64,000 nt of DNA from Roseateles subflavus (GTDB lineage Bacteria; Pseudomonadota; Gammaproteobacteria; Burkholderiales; Burkholderiaceae_C). Shown in pieces: positions 17,857 to 24,677 of the stretch. The position numbers were made by a program, and so were the translations under genes. Within the stretch, counting starts at the first letter, position 1. The number at the start of each line of letters is the position of its first letter. The stretch is from assembly GCF_030285365.1 (NCBI RefSeq), contig NZ_JASVDS010000005.1, positions 248,001 to 312,000 on the forward strand, read 5' to 3'. The notes beneath the pieces were generated by a model, which saw only the letters and a list, made by a program, of their open reading frames with translations, ran no database searches and had not been told where the DNA came from.

Positions 17857-19428
17857 GTGGCACATGCGCTGATCGTGGATGACGATGGCGACGCGGCGGA
17901 ATCCTTGCAGGCGCTGATCGCGGCGGAGCACTTCACGGTGTCTGTCGCCTACAGCCTGCGCGATGCCCGGCGGCATGTCGCGATGCAGCCCCCGGATCTG
18001 GTGCTGCTGGACCTCGAACTGCCGGACGGCAACGGCATGGACCTCTTCACGGACGCCCAGCTGGTCGCCAACTCCGAGATTGTGCTCATCACCGGGCACG
18101 CCTCGCTCGAGACCTCCATCCAGGCGCTGCGCCTCGGGGCGGCGGACTACCTCGTCAAGCCCATCAACCTGCGCCATCTGCAGGGCGTGCTCTCGCGCGT
18201 GATGCGCCCGGCCGTCCTTCAGGCCGAAGTGGCGGACCTCCATGCCCACCTGGCGCAGGCCGGCAATTTCGGCCACCTGTGGGGCCGCGCCCCGGCCATG
18301 CTGCCGGTCTACGAGCAGATCTCGCGCGTGGCGGGCACGGGGGTGTCGGTCTTCATCCAGGGTGAGAGCGGCACCGGCAAGGAGCTCGTGGCCCAGACGG
18401 TGCACGACCTGAGCCGGCGCCGCAAGAAGCCCTTCCTGGCGGTGAACTGCGGCGCCATCTCGCCCAACCTCATCGAGAGCGAGATCTTCGGCCACGAGAA
18501 GGGCGCCTTCACGGGCGCGGACCACCAGCATCAGGGCTTCTTCGAGCGCGCCTCCGGCGGCACGCTCTTCCTTGACGAGCTGACGGAGATGCCGCTGGAG
18601 CTGCAGGTCAAGCTGCTGCGCGTGCTCGAGACGGGCCGCTACATGCGCGTGGGCTCGACGCAGACGATGGAGGCCGACGTCCGCGTGATCGCGGCCTCGA
18701 ACCGGCCGCTGATCCAGGCGGTCGAGGCGGGGAAGCTGCGCGAGGACCTGCTGTACCGGCTCAACGTCTTCCCGATCGAGCTGCCGCCGCTGCGCGACCG
18801 CCTGAGCGACGTCCCCCTGCTCGCCGGCCACTTCCTGCGGGCCATCTCGGCCAAGGAGGGGCAAGCCAAGCAGTTCAATGCCGCGGCCATGGAGCGCCTG
18901 TGCCGCTACCGCTGGCCGGGCAATGTGCGCGAGCTGCGCAACGCCGTGCAGCGGGCCTATGTGATGGCCAGGGGCGAGATCATCAACGAGCAATGGCTGC
19001 CGGCGGCGGACCTGCCGCCGCCCGAGGGCGCCGAGGCAGGGCTGGCGGTGGACCTCGCACCGGTGCCGGTGCCGCCGGCGGTGTCGGCCGCCTTCCCGAC
19101 GGAGCCCGCGGCGGTCCCGGCGGAGTCTGCCGGCCTGGGCGTGCCCGGTCTGCCGGCCCGGGGCGTCGCAGGCCGGGAGTCGGAGCCGGGCCCTGCCCCT
19201 GGCGCCAGCGTGCCGGACGCCCTGGTGCTGCCCATCGGCTGCTCCATGGCGGAGATCGAGCGGCGCTTCATCCTGGCCACGCTGCAGCACTACAAGCAGC
19301 ACAAGGAGCGCACCGCCGCCGTGCTGGGCATCAGCCTGAAGACGCTTTACAACCGCCTCAAGGAGTATGCGGCGGCGGACGGCGGCGCGGCCTCGTCCAG
19401 TGATGCGGAGCTCGGCGGGCGATCCTGA
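17857..19428 (+). CDS. NtrC-family sigma-54-dependent response regulator
   Basis: A 523-residue bacterial enhancer-binding protein. Receiver (1-120): LIVDDDGD acidic pocket, phospho-acceptor D52 in LVLLDLELPDG, K in YLVKPI. AAA+ domain (about 140-380): Walker A GESGTGKE (168), the sigma-54-contacting GAFTGA loop (about 216), Walker B GGTLFLDEL (about 233) and WPGNVREL. A proline/alanine-rich linker of about 75 residues precedes a C-terminal Fis-type helix-turn-helix (TAAVLGISLKTLYNRLKEY). The GTG at 17857 follows AAGAAGGGG; another in-frame GTG at 17752 is possible. Its 3' end overlaps the convergent GT gene by 82 nt. Likely activator of the many sigma-54 promoters in this window (inference). 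Confidence 0.92.
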   Translation: MAHALIVDDDGDAAESLQALIAAEHFTVSVAYSLRDARRHVAMQPPDLVLLDLELPDGNGMDLFTDAQLVANSEIVLITGHASLETSIQALRLGAADYLVKPINLRHLQGVLSRVMRPAVLQAEVADLHAHLAQAGNFGHLWGRAPAMLPVYEQISRVAGTGVSVFIQGESGTGKELVAQTVHDLSRRRKKPFLAVNCGAISPNLIESEIFGHEKGAFTGADHQHQGFFERASGGTLFLDELTEMPLELQVKLLRVLETGRYMRVGSTQTMEADVRVIAASNRPLIQAVEAGKLREDLLYRLNVFPIELPPLRDRLSDVPLLAGHFLRAISAKEGQAKQFNAAAMERLCRYRWPGNVRELRNAVQRAYVMARGEIINEQWLPAADLPPPEGAEAGLAVDLAPVPVPPAVSAAFPTEPAAVPAESAGLGVPGLPARGVAGRESEPGPAPGASVPDALVLPIGCSMAEIERRFILATLQHYKQHKERTAAVLGISLKTLYNRLKEYAAADGGAASSSDAELGGRS

Positions 19429-20717
19429 TCCGGTGCCGGCGCAGGGGCGGGGGCCGCCTCGGCGGGCCGGCGGCCCTGCAGCAGGGCGGCATAGCGCTGG
19501 CGCATCAGCGCGGTGACGGCCGTCCAGTCCAGGGCGCGGGCCCGCGCGAGTGCGCGTTGGCGGCGGGCGGGGTCGGGAGCGTCCAGCGCCGCGCGCATGG
19601 CCTCGGCCCACACGCCCGGCCGGTCCCCCCGGACGGTGAGGGCCAGGTCCGCCCCCAGCTCGCCCAGGCCCGCCTGGTCGCACAGCACGACCGGCACCCC
19701 GCAGGCCATCGCCTCCAGCGCCGCCAGGCCGAAGGTCTCCTGGTCGCCGGCATGGACGAAGGCATCGCAGCTGGCCATCAGCTGCGCCAGGCGCGCCGGC
19801 TCGCGCTCGGGCGGCAGCACGCGCACCTGCGGGCCTTCGGGCACGCAGGGACCGGCACCGACGCACACCAGCAGATGGCCCGGCCCCAGGGCGCGCACCG
19901 CGGCGGCCAGCAGCGGCAGGCGCTTCTCCGGGGCGAAGCGGCCACAGTAGAGCAGCAGACGCGTGTCGGCATGAACACCGAGCGCCTGCTTCAGCCAGCG
20001 CGCGCAGGTCTGCGGATGGGCGGCCGGGCGGAAGATGCGACCGTCCACCCCCAGCGGCTGGTAGTCCGCCTGGGGCAGGCCCCAGTCCTGCAGCTGGGCG
20101 ACCAGCGCAGGGCTGGGGGCCAGGACGGCATCGAAGCCGCCGTACAGCGCCACCAGGTAGCGCCGGGCGCGCTGCGCCGCCCAGCGCGCCGCGTGCCGGC
20201 CGAGGGTGGCATGCCCCCAGCGTTCCAGCAGCGCGGGCAGGTGGCTGTGGCAGAAGGCGACGGCGGGAATGCCCAGCCGCTGGGCGGCCTCGCGGGCGCC
20301 CCAGCCGAGCACATAGGGATCGGCGGCCTCGATCACATCCGGACGCGCCTGCACCATCCGCTGGACCGCGCCGGCACGGTCGAGCACGAAACGGTAGCCG
20401 CCCGAGCGCGGCAGCCGCAGGCCGCCGCAGCACAGCACCTGCCCGGCGTCCTGCGCGCTGGCGGCCAGCAGGACCGGGTCGCCGGCAAGGTCCGGCACGA
20501 GCAGCGTGTGCCGCCAGCCGGCGGCGATCAGGTGCTGCCGCTTGGCACACAGCACGCGACGCACACCGCCCGTCGCCTGGCTGCTCCAGAACATCGTGGC
20601 ATCGAGCACATGCGGCGCGGCGTGAGGGGAGGCGAGGGCCCGCGGCACCGGGCCGGCGGGGCAGGGCAGCGGGGCGGTGGCGCCCCGTGCGGGCATCGGG
20701 GGAGGAGGCAAGGGCAT
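19347..20717 (-). CDS. Glycosyltransferase family 4
   Basis: A 456-residue GT-B enzyme. LDATMFWSSQATGGVRRVLCAKRQHL begins the acceptor domain, PSPALVAQLQDWGL precedes the linker PLGVDGRIFRPA, and the donor domain carries LLYCGRFAPEKRLPLLAAAV and DQETFGLAALEAMACGVPVVL (E-x7-E, about 350-370). Resembles glycosyltransferases that use GDP-mannose or UDP-sugars in glycolipid or exopolysaccharide synthesis; donor unknown. A sigma-54 motif at 20730-20743 places the start site 1 nt before the ATG and there is no Shine-Dalgarno sequence, so the mRNA may be leaderless. The C-terminal 25 residues overlap the convergent regulator gene. Confidence 0.85.
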   Translation of the reverse strand: MPLPPPPMPARGATAPLPCPAGPVPRALASPHAAPHVLDATMFWSSQATGGVRRVLCAKRQHLIAAGWRHTLLVPDLAGDPVLLAASAQDAGQVLCCGGLRLPRSGGYRFVLDRAGAVQRMVQARPDVIEAADPYVLGWGAREAAQRLGIPAVAFCHSHLPALLERWGHATLGRHAARWAAQRARRYLVALYGGFDAVLAPSPALVAQLQDWGLPQADYQPLGVDGRIFRPAAHPQTCARWLKQALGVHADTRLLLYCGRFAPEKRLPLLAAAVRALGPGHLLVCVGAGPCVPEGPQVRVLPPEREPARLAQLMASCDAFVHAGDQETFGLAALEAMACGVPVVLCDQAGLGELGADLALTVRGDRPGVWAEAMRAALDAPDPARRQRALARARALDWTAVTALMRQRYAALLQGRRPAEAAPAPAPAPDQDRPPSSASLDEAAPPSAAAYSLRRL

Positions 20718-20729
20718 GGGGAGCCGTCA

Positions 20730-20743
20730 GCAAGTGCCGTTCC
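20730..20743 (-). promoter_or_regulatory. sigma-54 promoter, leaderless configuration (GT4)
   Basis: GGAACGGCACTTGC on the - strand. Twelve nt separate the -12 GC from the ATG at 20717, so the transcript would begin at about 20718. Confidence 0.55.
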
Positions 20744-20763
20744 CAGTGCTGCCGGCGCCCGGC

Positions 20764-21393
20764 TCAGCGCCATCCCCGGGCGTCTGCGAGGATCAGCGCC
20801 CCGGCCGTGCTCCAGTGCGTCACGCGCTGCTGGGGCTCCCGCAGCGGGCCGGCCCGCCAGAGTGTCTCGCCGCCGCTGTCGAACAGCAGGGCGCGGCAGC
20901 CGGCGCGATGCCCGGCCTCCACGTCGTCCAGGGTGTCGCCGATCATCCAGGAGCGCCGCAGGTCCAGCGCCAGCAGTGCGGCCGCCTGCAGCAGCAGGCC
21001 GGGCGCCGGCTTGCGGCAGGCGCAGGCCGGCGCGCCGCGGGCATCGGGGAGATGCGGGCAGCTGAGCATGGCGTCGAGGTCGACGCCATGCGCCTCGAGC
21101 AGGCGCAGCCGCAGCGCGGCCTCCAGCCTCAGCAGGTCGGCCGCCGTGAACAGGCCGCGCGCGATGCCGCTCTGGTTGCTCACCACCACGAGCGCGAAGC
21201 CCGCATCGGCCAGCCGCCGCAGCACCCGGCCCGCCTGTGGCATGAAGCGCAGCCGCGCCGGGTCGACGTTGTAGGGCACGTTCTCGACGAGGGTGCCGTC
21301 CTTGTCGATGAACACGGCCGGGCGCAGCACGCGGCGTGTGCCGGCCGGTGGCCCGTCCAGGCGCCCGCTGCGCTCGACCAGCGGCGCCCTCAT
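20764..21393 (-). CDS. gmhB: D-glycero-D-manno-heptose 1,7-bisphosphate phosphatase GmhB
   Basis: A 209-residue HAD phosphatase removing the C7 phosphate during ADP-heptose synthesis. PAVFIDKDGTLVENVPYNVDP contains the nucleophile DxDGT motif, VVVSNQSGIARG the second motif, CACRKPAPGLL the Cys-rich zinc loop plus catalytic Lys, and MIGDTLDDVEAGHRAG the Mg-binding aspartates. The ATG at 21393 overlaps the stop of the SDR gene (ATGA). Completes the hldC-hldA-gmhA pathway at 9.6-11.7 kb. Could alternatively be a histidinol-phosphate-type HAD, but the zinc loop and context favour GmhB. Confidence 0.88.
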   Translation of the reverse strand: MRAPLVERSGRLDGPPAGTRRVLRPAVFIDKDGTLVENVPYNVDPARLRFMPQAGRVLRRLADAGFALVVVSNQSGIARGLFTAADLLRLEAALRLRLLEAHGVDLDAMLSCPHLPDARGAPACACRKPAPGLLLQAAALLALDLRRSWMIGDTLDDVEAGHRAGCRALLFDSGGETLWRAGPLREPQQRVTHWSTAGALILADARGWR

Positions 21394-22211
21394 GGCCAGG
21401 AGGTCTCCCGCTCGGGCAGCACGGTGATCTCGGCGACGCAGCTGCCGGCCGGCTGCGAGAGGACGTGGCGGATGGCCCGCGCCACGGCGGCCGGCTCCTG
21501 CAGCAGTGCCGGGTCCAGCGTCGGAAAGCGGTCCAGCAGGAAGGGCGTGCGCATGCCGCCCGCCACGACGGCGCACACATGGATGCCTTGCGGCCGCAGC
21601 TCGGCGTGCAGCGCATGGGACAGGCCGAGCAGGCCCCACTTGCTGGCGTGGTAGGCGCTGGCGTTGGGCCAGGCGCGCTTGGAGGCGGTCGAGGCGATGT
21701 TGACGATGTGGCCGCCGCCGTGGTCGGCCATCCGGGCGGCGGCGTACTTGCTCAGCACGAAAGGCCCCGTGAGGTTGGTGTGCAGGATGCGCAGCCAGTC
21801 CGGCACCGTCAGCTCGTCCATCGGCGCGGTGACGTCCGTGGCGGCGTTGTTGACCAGCACGTCGAGCCGGCCGAAGTGCTGGTCGACGCGGGTCACGACG
21901 TCGATGCATTGGGCGGGGTCGGCCACGTCCAGCGCATAGGCGCGGGCCTCGATGCCGGCGCCGGCCAGGGCGGCGGACTCGTCCTCGGCGCGCTGCGGGT
22001 GCTGGTCGGCCAGCGCGAGCCGCGCGCCCTGCGCCCCCAGCTCCCGGGCGAGCGCGGCGCCGAGCCCCTGTCCGGCGCCCGTGATCAGGACCACGCGGCC
22101 GCGCAGCGGGCGGTCCTGCGTGGCCGGGCGCGCCGCCTCGCGGGCGAGGTCGTCGGGGGCCGCTGGGGTGTGGGTGTCGACCGGGGCGGTGATGGACAGG
22201 GGGCTGTTCAT
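21390..22211 (-). CDS. Short-chain dehydrogenase/reductase
   Basis: A 273-residue classical SDR. The Rossmann motif is GRVVLITGAGQGLGAALARE (about 38-57), LDVLVNNAAT is the NNAG equivalent, IVNIASTASK holds the catalytic Ser and AYHASKWG the YxxxK pair. About 35 extra residues at the N-terminus are low-complexity. It resembles sugar or 3-oxoacyl-type reductases; the position upstream of gmhB by ATGA coupling suggests carbohydrate metabolism, but the substrate cannot be inferred. No clear sigma-54 site is visible before it. Confidence 0.85.
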   Translation of the reverse strand: MNSPLSITAPVDTHTPAAPDDLAREAARPATQDRPLRGRVVLITGAGQGLGAALARELGAQGARLALADQHPQRAEDESAALAGAGIEARAYALDVADPAQCIDVVTRVDQHFGRLDVLVNNAATDVTAPMDELTVPDWLRILHTNLTGPFVLSKYAAARMADHGGGHIVNIASTASKRAWPNASAYHASKWGLLGLSHALHAELRPQGIHVCAVVAGGMRTPFLLDRFPTLDPALLQEPAAVARAIRHVLSQPAGSCVAEITVLPERETSWP

Positions 22212-22331
22212 GATCGGGCGATGCGCGCTCAGGCGTGGAGTTCAGGACGGCGGCAGGGGAGCAGGGCGCGTGCCCGGCCCTCGCCTCGCACGCGGCCCCG
22301 CGGCGCCGGGCGGGCGTTGCCCCCGGGCCTC

Positions 22332-22345
22332 GGCATGCGCCTTGC
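22332..22345 (+). promoter_or_regulatory. sigma-54 promoter of the DUF883/holin-X operon
   Basis: GGCATGCGCCTTGC. Predicted start about 22357, with a comparatively long 119-nt leader to the ATG at 22476. Confidence 0.6.
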
Positions 22346-22475
22346 CGATCGGGGCTGCCGGTGGCCAGGGCCTCCGGCCGCGCGGGGGCCGCCGGTGGGG
22401 CAGCTGATGCCCCGGTCGTCACGGCGAGCCCGCCGCGTGCTACTGCAATCCGCACACCACCGAAAGGACATCACG

Positions 22476-22796
22476 ATGGCCATGAACCACAAGCAGGGGG
22501 GCGCCGAGTCAGCGTCCGAGGACCGTTCGCAATCGCCCGCCGACCTGGTGCACCGCGCCGCCGAGGGGGCTCACCACACGATCGATCGCCTGGAGGAACA
22601 GACCGCGCCGGCCGCCGAGAAGCTGCGGGACCAGCTGGACACCACGGGCGAGATGCTCCATGCCCGCGCCGACCAGATGCGGCAGCTGGGCCGCGAATGG
22701 CGGGATGGCGTGCGCAGCAGCGTGCGCGAGCATCCGCTCACCACCATCGCCGCGGCGCTGGCCCTGGGCGTGCTCCTCGCCAGGCTCTCCCGGTGA
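22476..22796 (+). CDS. DUF883 family (ElaB/YqjD-like) membrane-anchored protein
   Basis: A 106-residue protein with a hydrophilic, helix-forming N-terminal part (HHTIDRLEEQTAPAAEKLRD onward) and a C-terminal membrane anchor HPLTTIAAALALGVLLARLSR, the arrangement of ElaB/YqjD, which bind ribosomes at the inner membrane under stress in E. coli. AAAGGA precedes the ATG at 22476. First gene of a three-gene operon (GTGA then ATGA overlaps) that parallels E. coli yqjD-yqjE-yqjK, here apparently under sigma-54. A longer relative is at 49875-50447. Confidence 0.82.
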   Translation: MAMNHKQGGAESASEDRSQSPADLVHRAAEGAHHTIDRLEEQTAPAAEKLRDQLDTTGEMLHARADQMRQLGREWRDGVRSSVREHPLTTIAAALALGVLLARLSR

Positions 22797-23305
22797 GGCC
22801 GTCGGCGGGCGAGACGGACGCCGCCCAGGCCCCACCGTCCGGGCAGGCGCAGGCGCCGCACGATGACTCGGCGCCGGGCGAGTCCGGTTGGCTCGGCGGG
22901 CTGCAGACCCTGGTCCTGAGCGTGCTGGGGCTGCTGGGGGACGGTCTGGAGCTGCTGTCGCTCGAACTTCAGCGGGCGTGGCAGGTGATGGAGCGGCTTC
23001 TGTGGCTCACGCTGCTGGCCTGGGCGGCCTTGCTCACCGCCTGGCTCTCCTTCTGGGCCGGGCTGGCCGTCGTGCTGACCGAGGCGGGACTGAGCGTGCC
23101 GCTGGCCTGCGCCGTCGTCGTGCTTGCGAATGCGGGCGTGCTGGCGCTGTGCCTGTCGCAGGCGCGCCTGCTGCGGTCGCTGCTGACGTGGGAGTCGCTG
23201 CGGCGGCAGCTGGTCCCGGACCCGGAATCCGGAGCGCCGGACGAGCACGCACCGCTGCGGCAGGAGGCAGGCCAGGGCGCGCGGCAGGGGAGGTCGACAC
23301 CATGA
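22793..23305 (+). CDS. Holin-X/YqjE family membrane protein
   Basis: A 170-residue protein with two adjacent membrane helices (LLWLTLLAWAALLTAWLSFW and PLACAVVVLANAGVLALCL, about 65-125) preceded by an amphipathic LLGDGLELLSLELQRA, the Phage_holin_3_6/YqjE pattern. Despite the family name it is not a phage gene. It starts at a GTG whose last bases form the stop of the DUF883 gene (GTGA), so the pair is translationally coupled. Charged C-terminal tail. Probably a partner of the DUF883 protein at the inner membrane. Confidence 0.8.
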   Translation: MRPSAGETDAAQAPPSGQAQAPHDDSAPGESGWLGGLQTLVLSVLGLLGDGLELLSLELQRAWQVMERLLWLTLLAWAALLTAWLSFWAGLAVVLTEAGLSVPLACAVVVLANAGVLALCLSQARLLRSLLTWESLRRQLVPDPESGAPDEHAPLRQEAGQGARQGRSTP

Positions 23306-23847
23306 GCGCAGTGCCTGGGCATGGGCCTGACCGCCAGGGCCGCCCCCCTCGCAACGCCGCCCTCGGCGAAGCGCCCTGGGACCTGCAGCTCCAGGCCGTG
23401 GAGCAGCGCATGGCGCGACGACGGCGGGAGATCCGGCACGCCTGGGGGGCGCTCGAACAGCAGACCTCTCCCCTGCGATGGGCCCGGTCCGCCCTCGTGC
23501 CCGGGGTCATCGGGCTGGCCGGCGGCGCGCTGCTGGCGCTGCTGTGGCGGCGCCGGGGGCCGGGGCCGAGTGAGGGGCCGAGCGGGGGGCGGCGTTCCTG
23601 GCGGGAACCGGCGGCCGAAGCGCCGCACCCCCTGCCGGGGCTCGGTGCCGTCCTGGTGGCCGCTGCGTGGCCCCTGCTGCGGCAAATGGTGCAGCCCGCG
23701 ATCGAGCGCGCCGCCGAGGCCCAGCTGGCCGCCCTGGCGGAGCGCTGGCTTCGCCCCCATGCTGCCGGCGGGCAGGGCGACCGGCCCCCGTCGAGCGCGG
23801 GGCCCGGCGCAGCCGCTCCCTCGCACGACGCCAAAGGCAAGACATGA
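23302..23847 (+). CDS. Hypothetical membrane protein of the yqjD-yqjE-like operon
   Basis: A 181-residue protein starting by ATGA overlap. An Arg-rich helix (LQLQAVEQRMARRRREIRHA) leads into SALVPGVIGLAGGALLALLW, a membrane segment at about 62-82. A second weaker hydrophobic stretch, LPGLGAVLVAAAWPLLRQMV (about 113-132), follows. The first half resembles YqjK-like proteins in position and composition, but I cannot assign a family. The C-terminal tail is Gly/Pro/Ser-rich. Likely co-expressed with its neighbours. Confidence 0.65.
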   Translation: MSAVPGHGPDRQGRPPRNAALGEAPWDLQLQAVEQRMARRRREIRHAWGALEQQTSPLRWARSALVPGVIGLAGGALLALLWRRRGPGPSEGPSGGRRSWREPAAEAPHPLPGLGAVLVAAAWPLLRQMVQPAIERAAEAQLAALAERWLRPHAAGGQGDRPPSSAGPGAAAPSHDAKGKT

Positions 23848-23899
23848 CCCCCGCCTGGCCGCCGCCGCCGGCCTGGGCGGAGGTGTTGAGCCGCCCGCC

Positions 23900-24070
23900 A
23901 TGCTGCTGGTGCGGCGGGGGGAGGTGCTGCAGGCCCATCTGCGGCGCGAGATGATCACGCGGGAGGCGCTGATGGCCGCGCTGCACCGGGCAGGTCTGCG
24001 AGCGCTGGACCAGGTGGACAGCGCCCGCAGGGAGAGCGACGGCCGCATCACCGTCGTGCCGAAGGACTGA
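23900..24070 (+). pseudogene. Fragment matching the C-terminal domain of DUF421 (YetF-like) proteins
   Basis: Fifty-six residues (LLVRRGEVLQAHLRREMITR to DGRITVVPKD) resemble the cytosolic C-terminal domain of DUF421/YetF membrane proteins, including the L-x2-LDQ-x6-ESDGRI pattern. The three N-terminal membrane helices of the family are absent. An ATGA start at 23844, coupled to the preceding gene, lies in another frame and closes after about 36 codons. GGAGG at 23879 is 16 nt from the ATG at 23900. Most likely a truncated relic; translation as a small protein is possible. Confidence 0.5.
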
Positions 24071-24101
24071 GCGGCCGCGGGGCGTTCCAAGCCCGCGGGA
24101 C

Positions 24102-24563
24102 TCAGCCGCCGTGCTCGTGCTGACGGGCTTCGTCGCGCAGCCGGCGGATCTGGTCGTGGTTGCGCTGCACGCCGCTCATCTGGCGCTGCACCACCAGCAG
24201 CACGTCGGCCGGCAATTCCTGCTGCAAGGCCTTGCGATAGCGGGCCAGCGCCGCGTCCTCGCCCCGCTCGCATTCCTCGAGCATGGCCAGGTCGGTGTAG
24301 CCCGCCAGCGTGCCCTTGACGCTGACCCAGCCGCGGTGCATGGCGCCGGCGACGCTGCCTTCATCTTCGGCCTTGCCCCCGTACTCCCGCACCAGGCGCT
24401 GCAACTCCAGCGCGCCTTCGCGGCACTCCATCGCCCGGGCAGCGAAGATCTGCCGCACCGTGGCGCTGCGCACGTGCTCGGCGCAGGCGGTGAAGCCGTG
24501 CTCGCCGTCCTTGCTGGTCTCGATCAGGGTGTTGAGCGTGTCGATGACATCGTCCTTGTCCAT
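24102..24563 (-). CDS. PA2169/DUF2383 family four-helix-bundle protein
   Basis: A 153-residue, all-helical, ferritin-like-fold protein. DVIDTLNTLIETSKDGEHGF is the characteristic first helix; MECREGALELQRLVREYGGK and AMHRGWVSVKGTLAG match the family centre, and ECERGEDAALARYRKALQ the third helix. Such proteins are stress-induced in many proteobacteria; the biochemical role is unknown. GGAGG precedes the ATG at 24563; an in-frame upstream ATG at 24590 is less likely. A sigma-54 promoter at 24644-24657 precedes it. Confidence 0.85.
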   Translation of the reverse strand: MDKDDVIDTLNTLIETSKDGEHGFTACAEHVRSATVRQIFAARAMECREGALELQRLVREYGGKAEDEGSVAGAMHRGWVSVKGTLAGYTDLAMLEECERGEDAALARYRKALQQELPADVLLVVQRQMSGVQRNHDQIRRLRDEARQHEHGG

Positions 24564-24643
24564 GGCTGGGCCTCCGGATAGTGGATTCAAGAGTGGATCA
24601 AGGGCATCGGGTCTTCATGCGCCCGGCGCCCGCCTGTCGGGCA

Positions 24644-24657
24644 GCAAGCCTCATGCC
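24644..24657 (-). promoter_or_regulatory. sigma-54 promoter of the PA2169-family gene
   Basis: GGCATGAGGCTTGC on the - strand. Predicted start about 24632, leader 69 nt. Confidence 0.62.
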
Positions 24658-24677
24658 CGCGGCGGGCGGGCGTTCGC

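Noticed and set aside
22793..23305. Phage holin and therefore a prophage remnant
   Set aside because: The Holin-X/YqjE family is a chromosomal membrane-protein family; there are no phage structural, lysis or integrase genes nearby.
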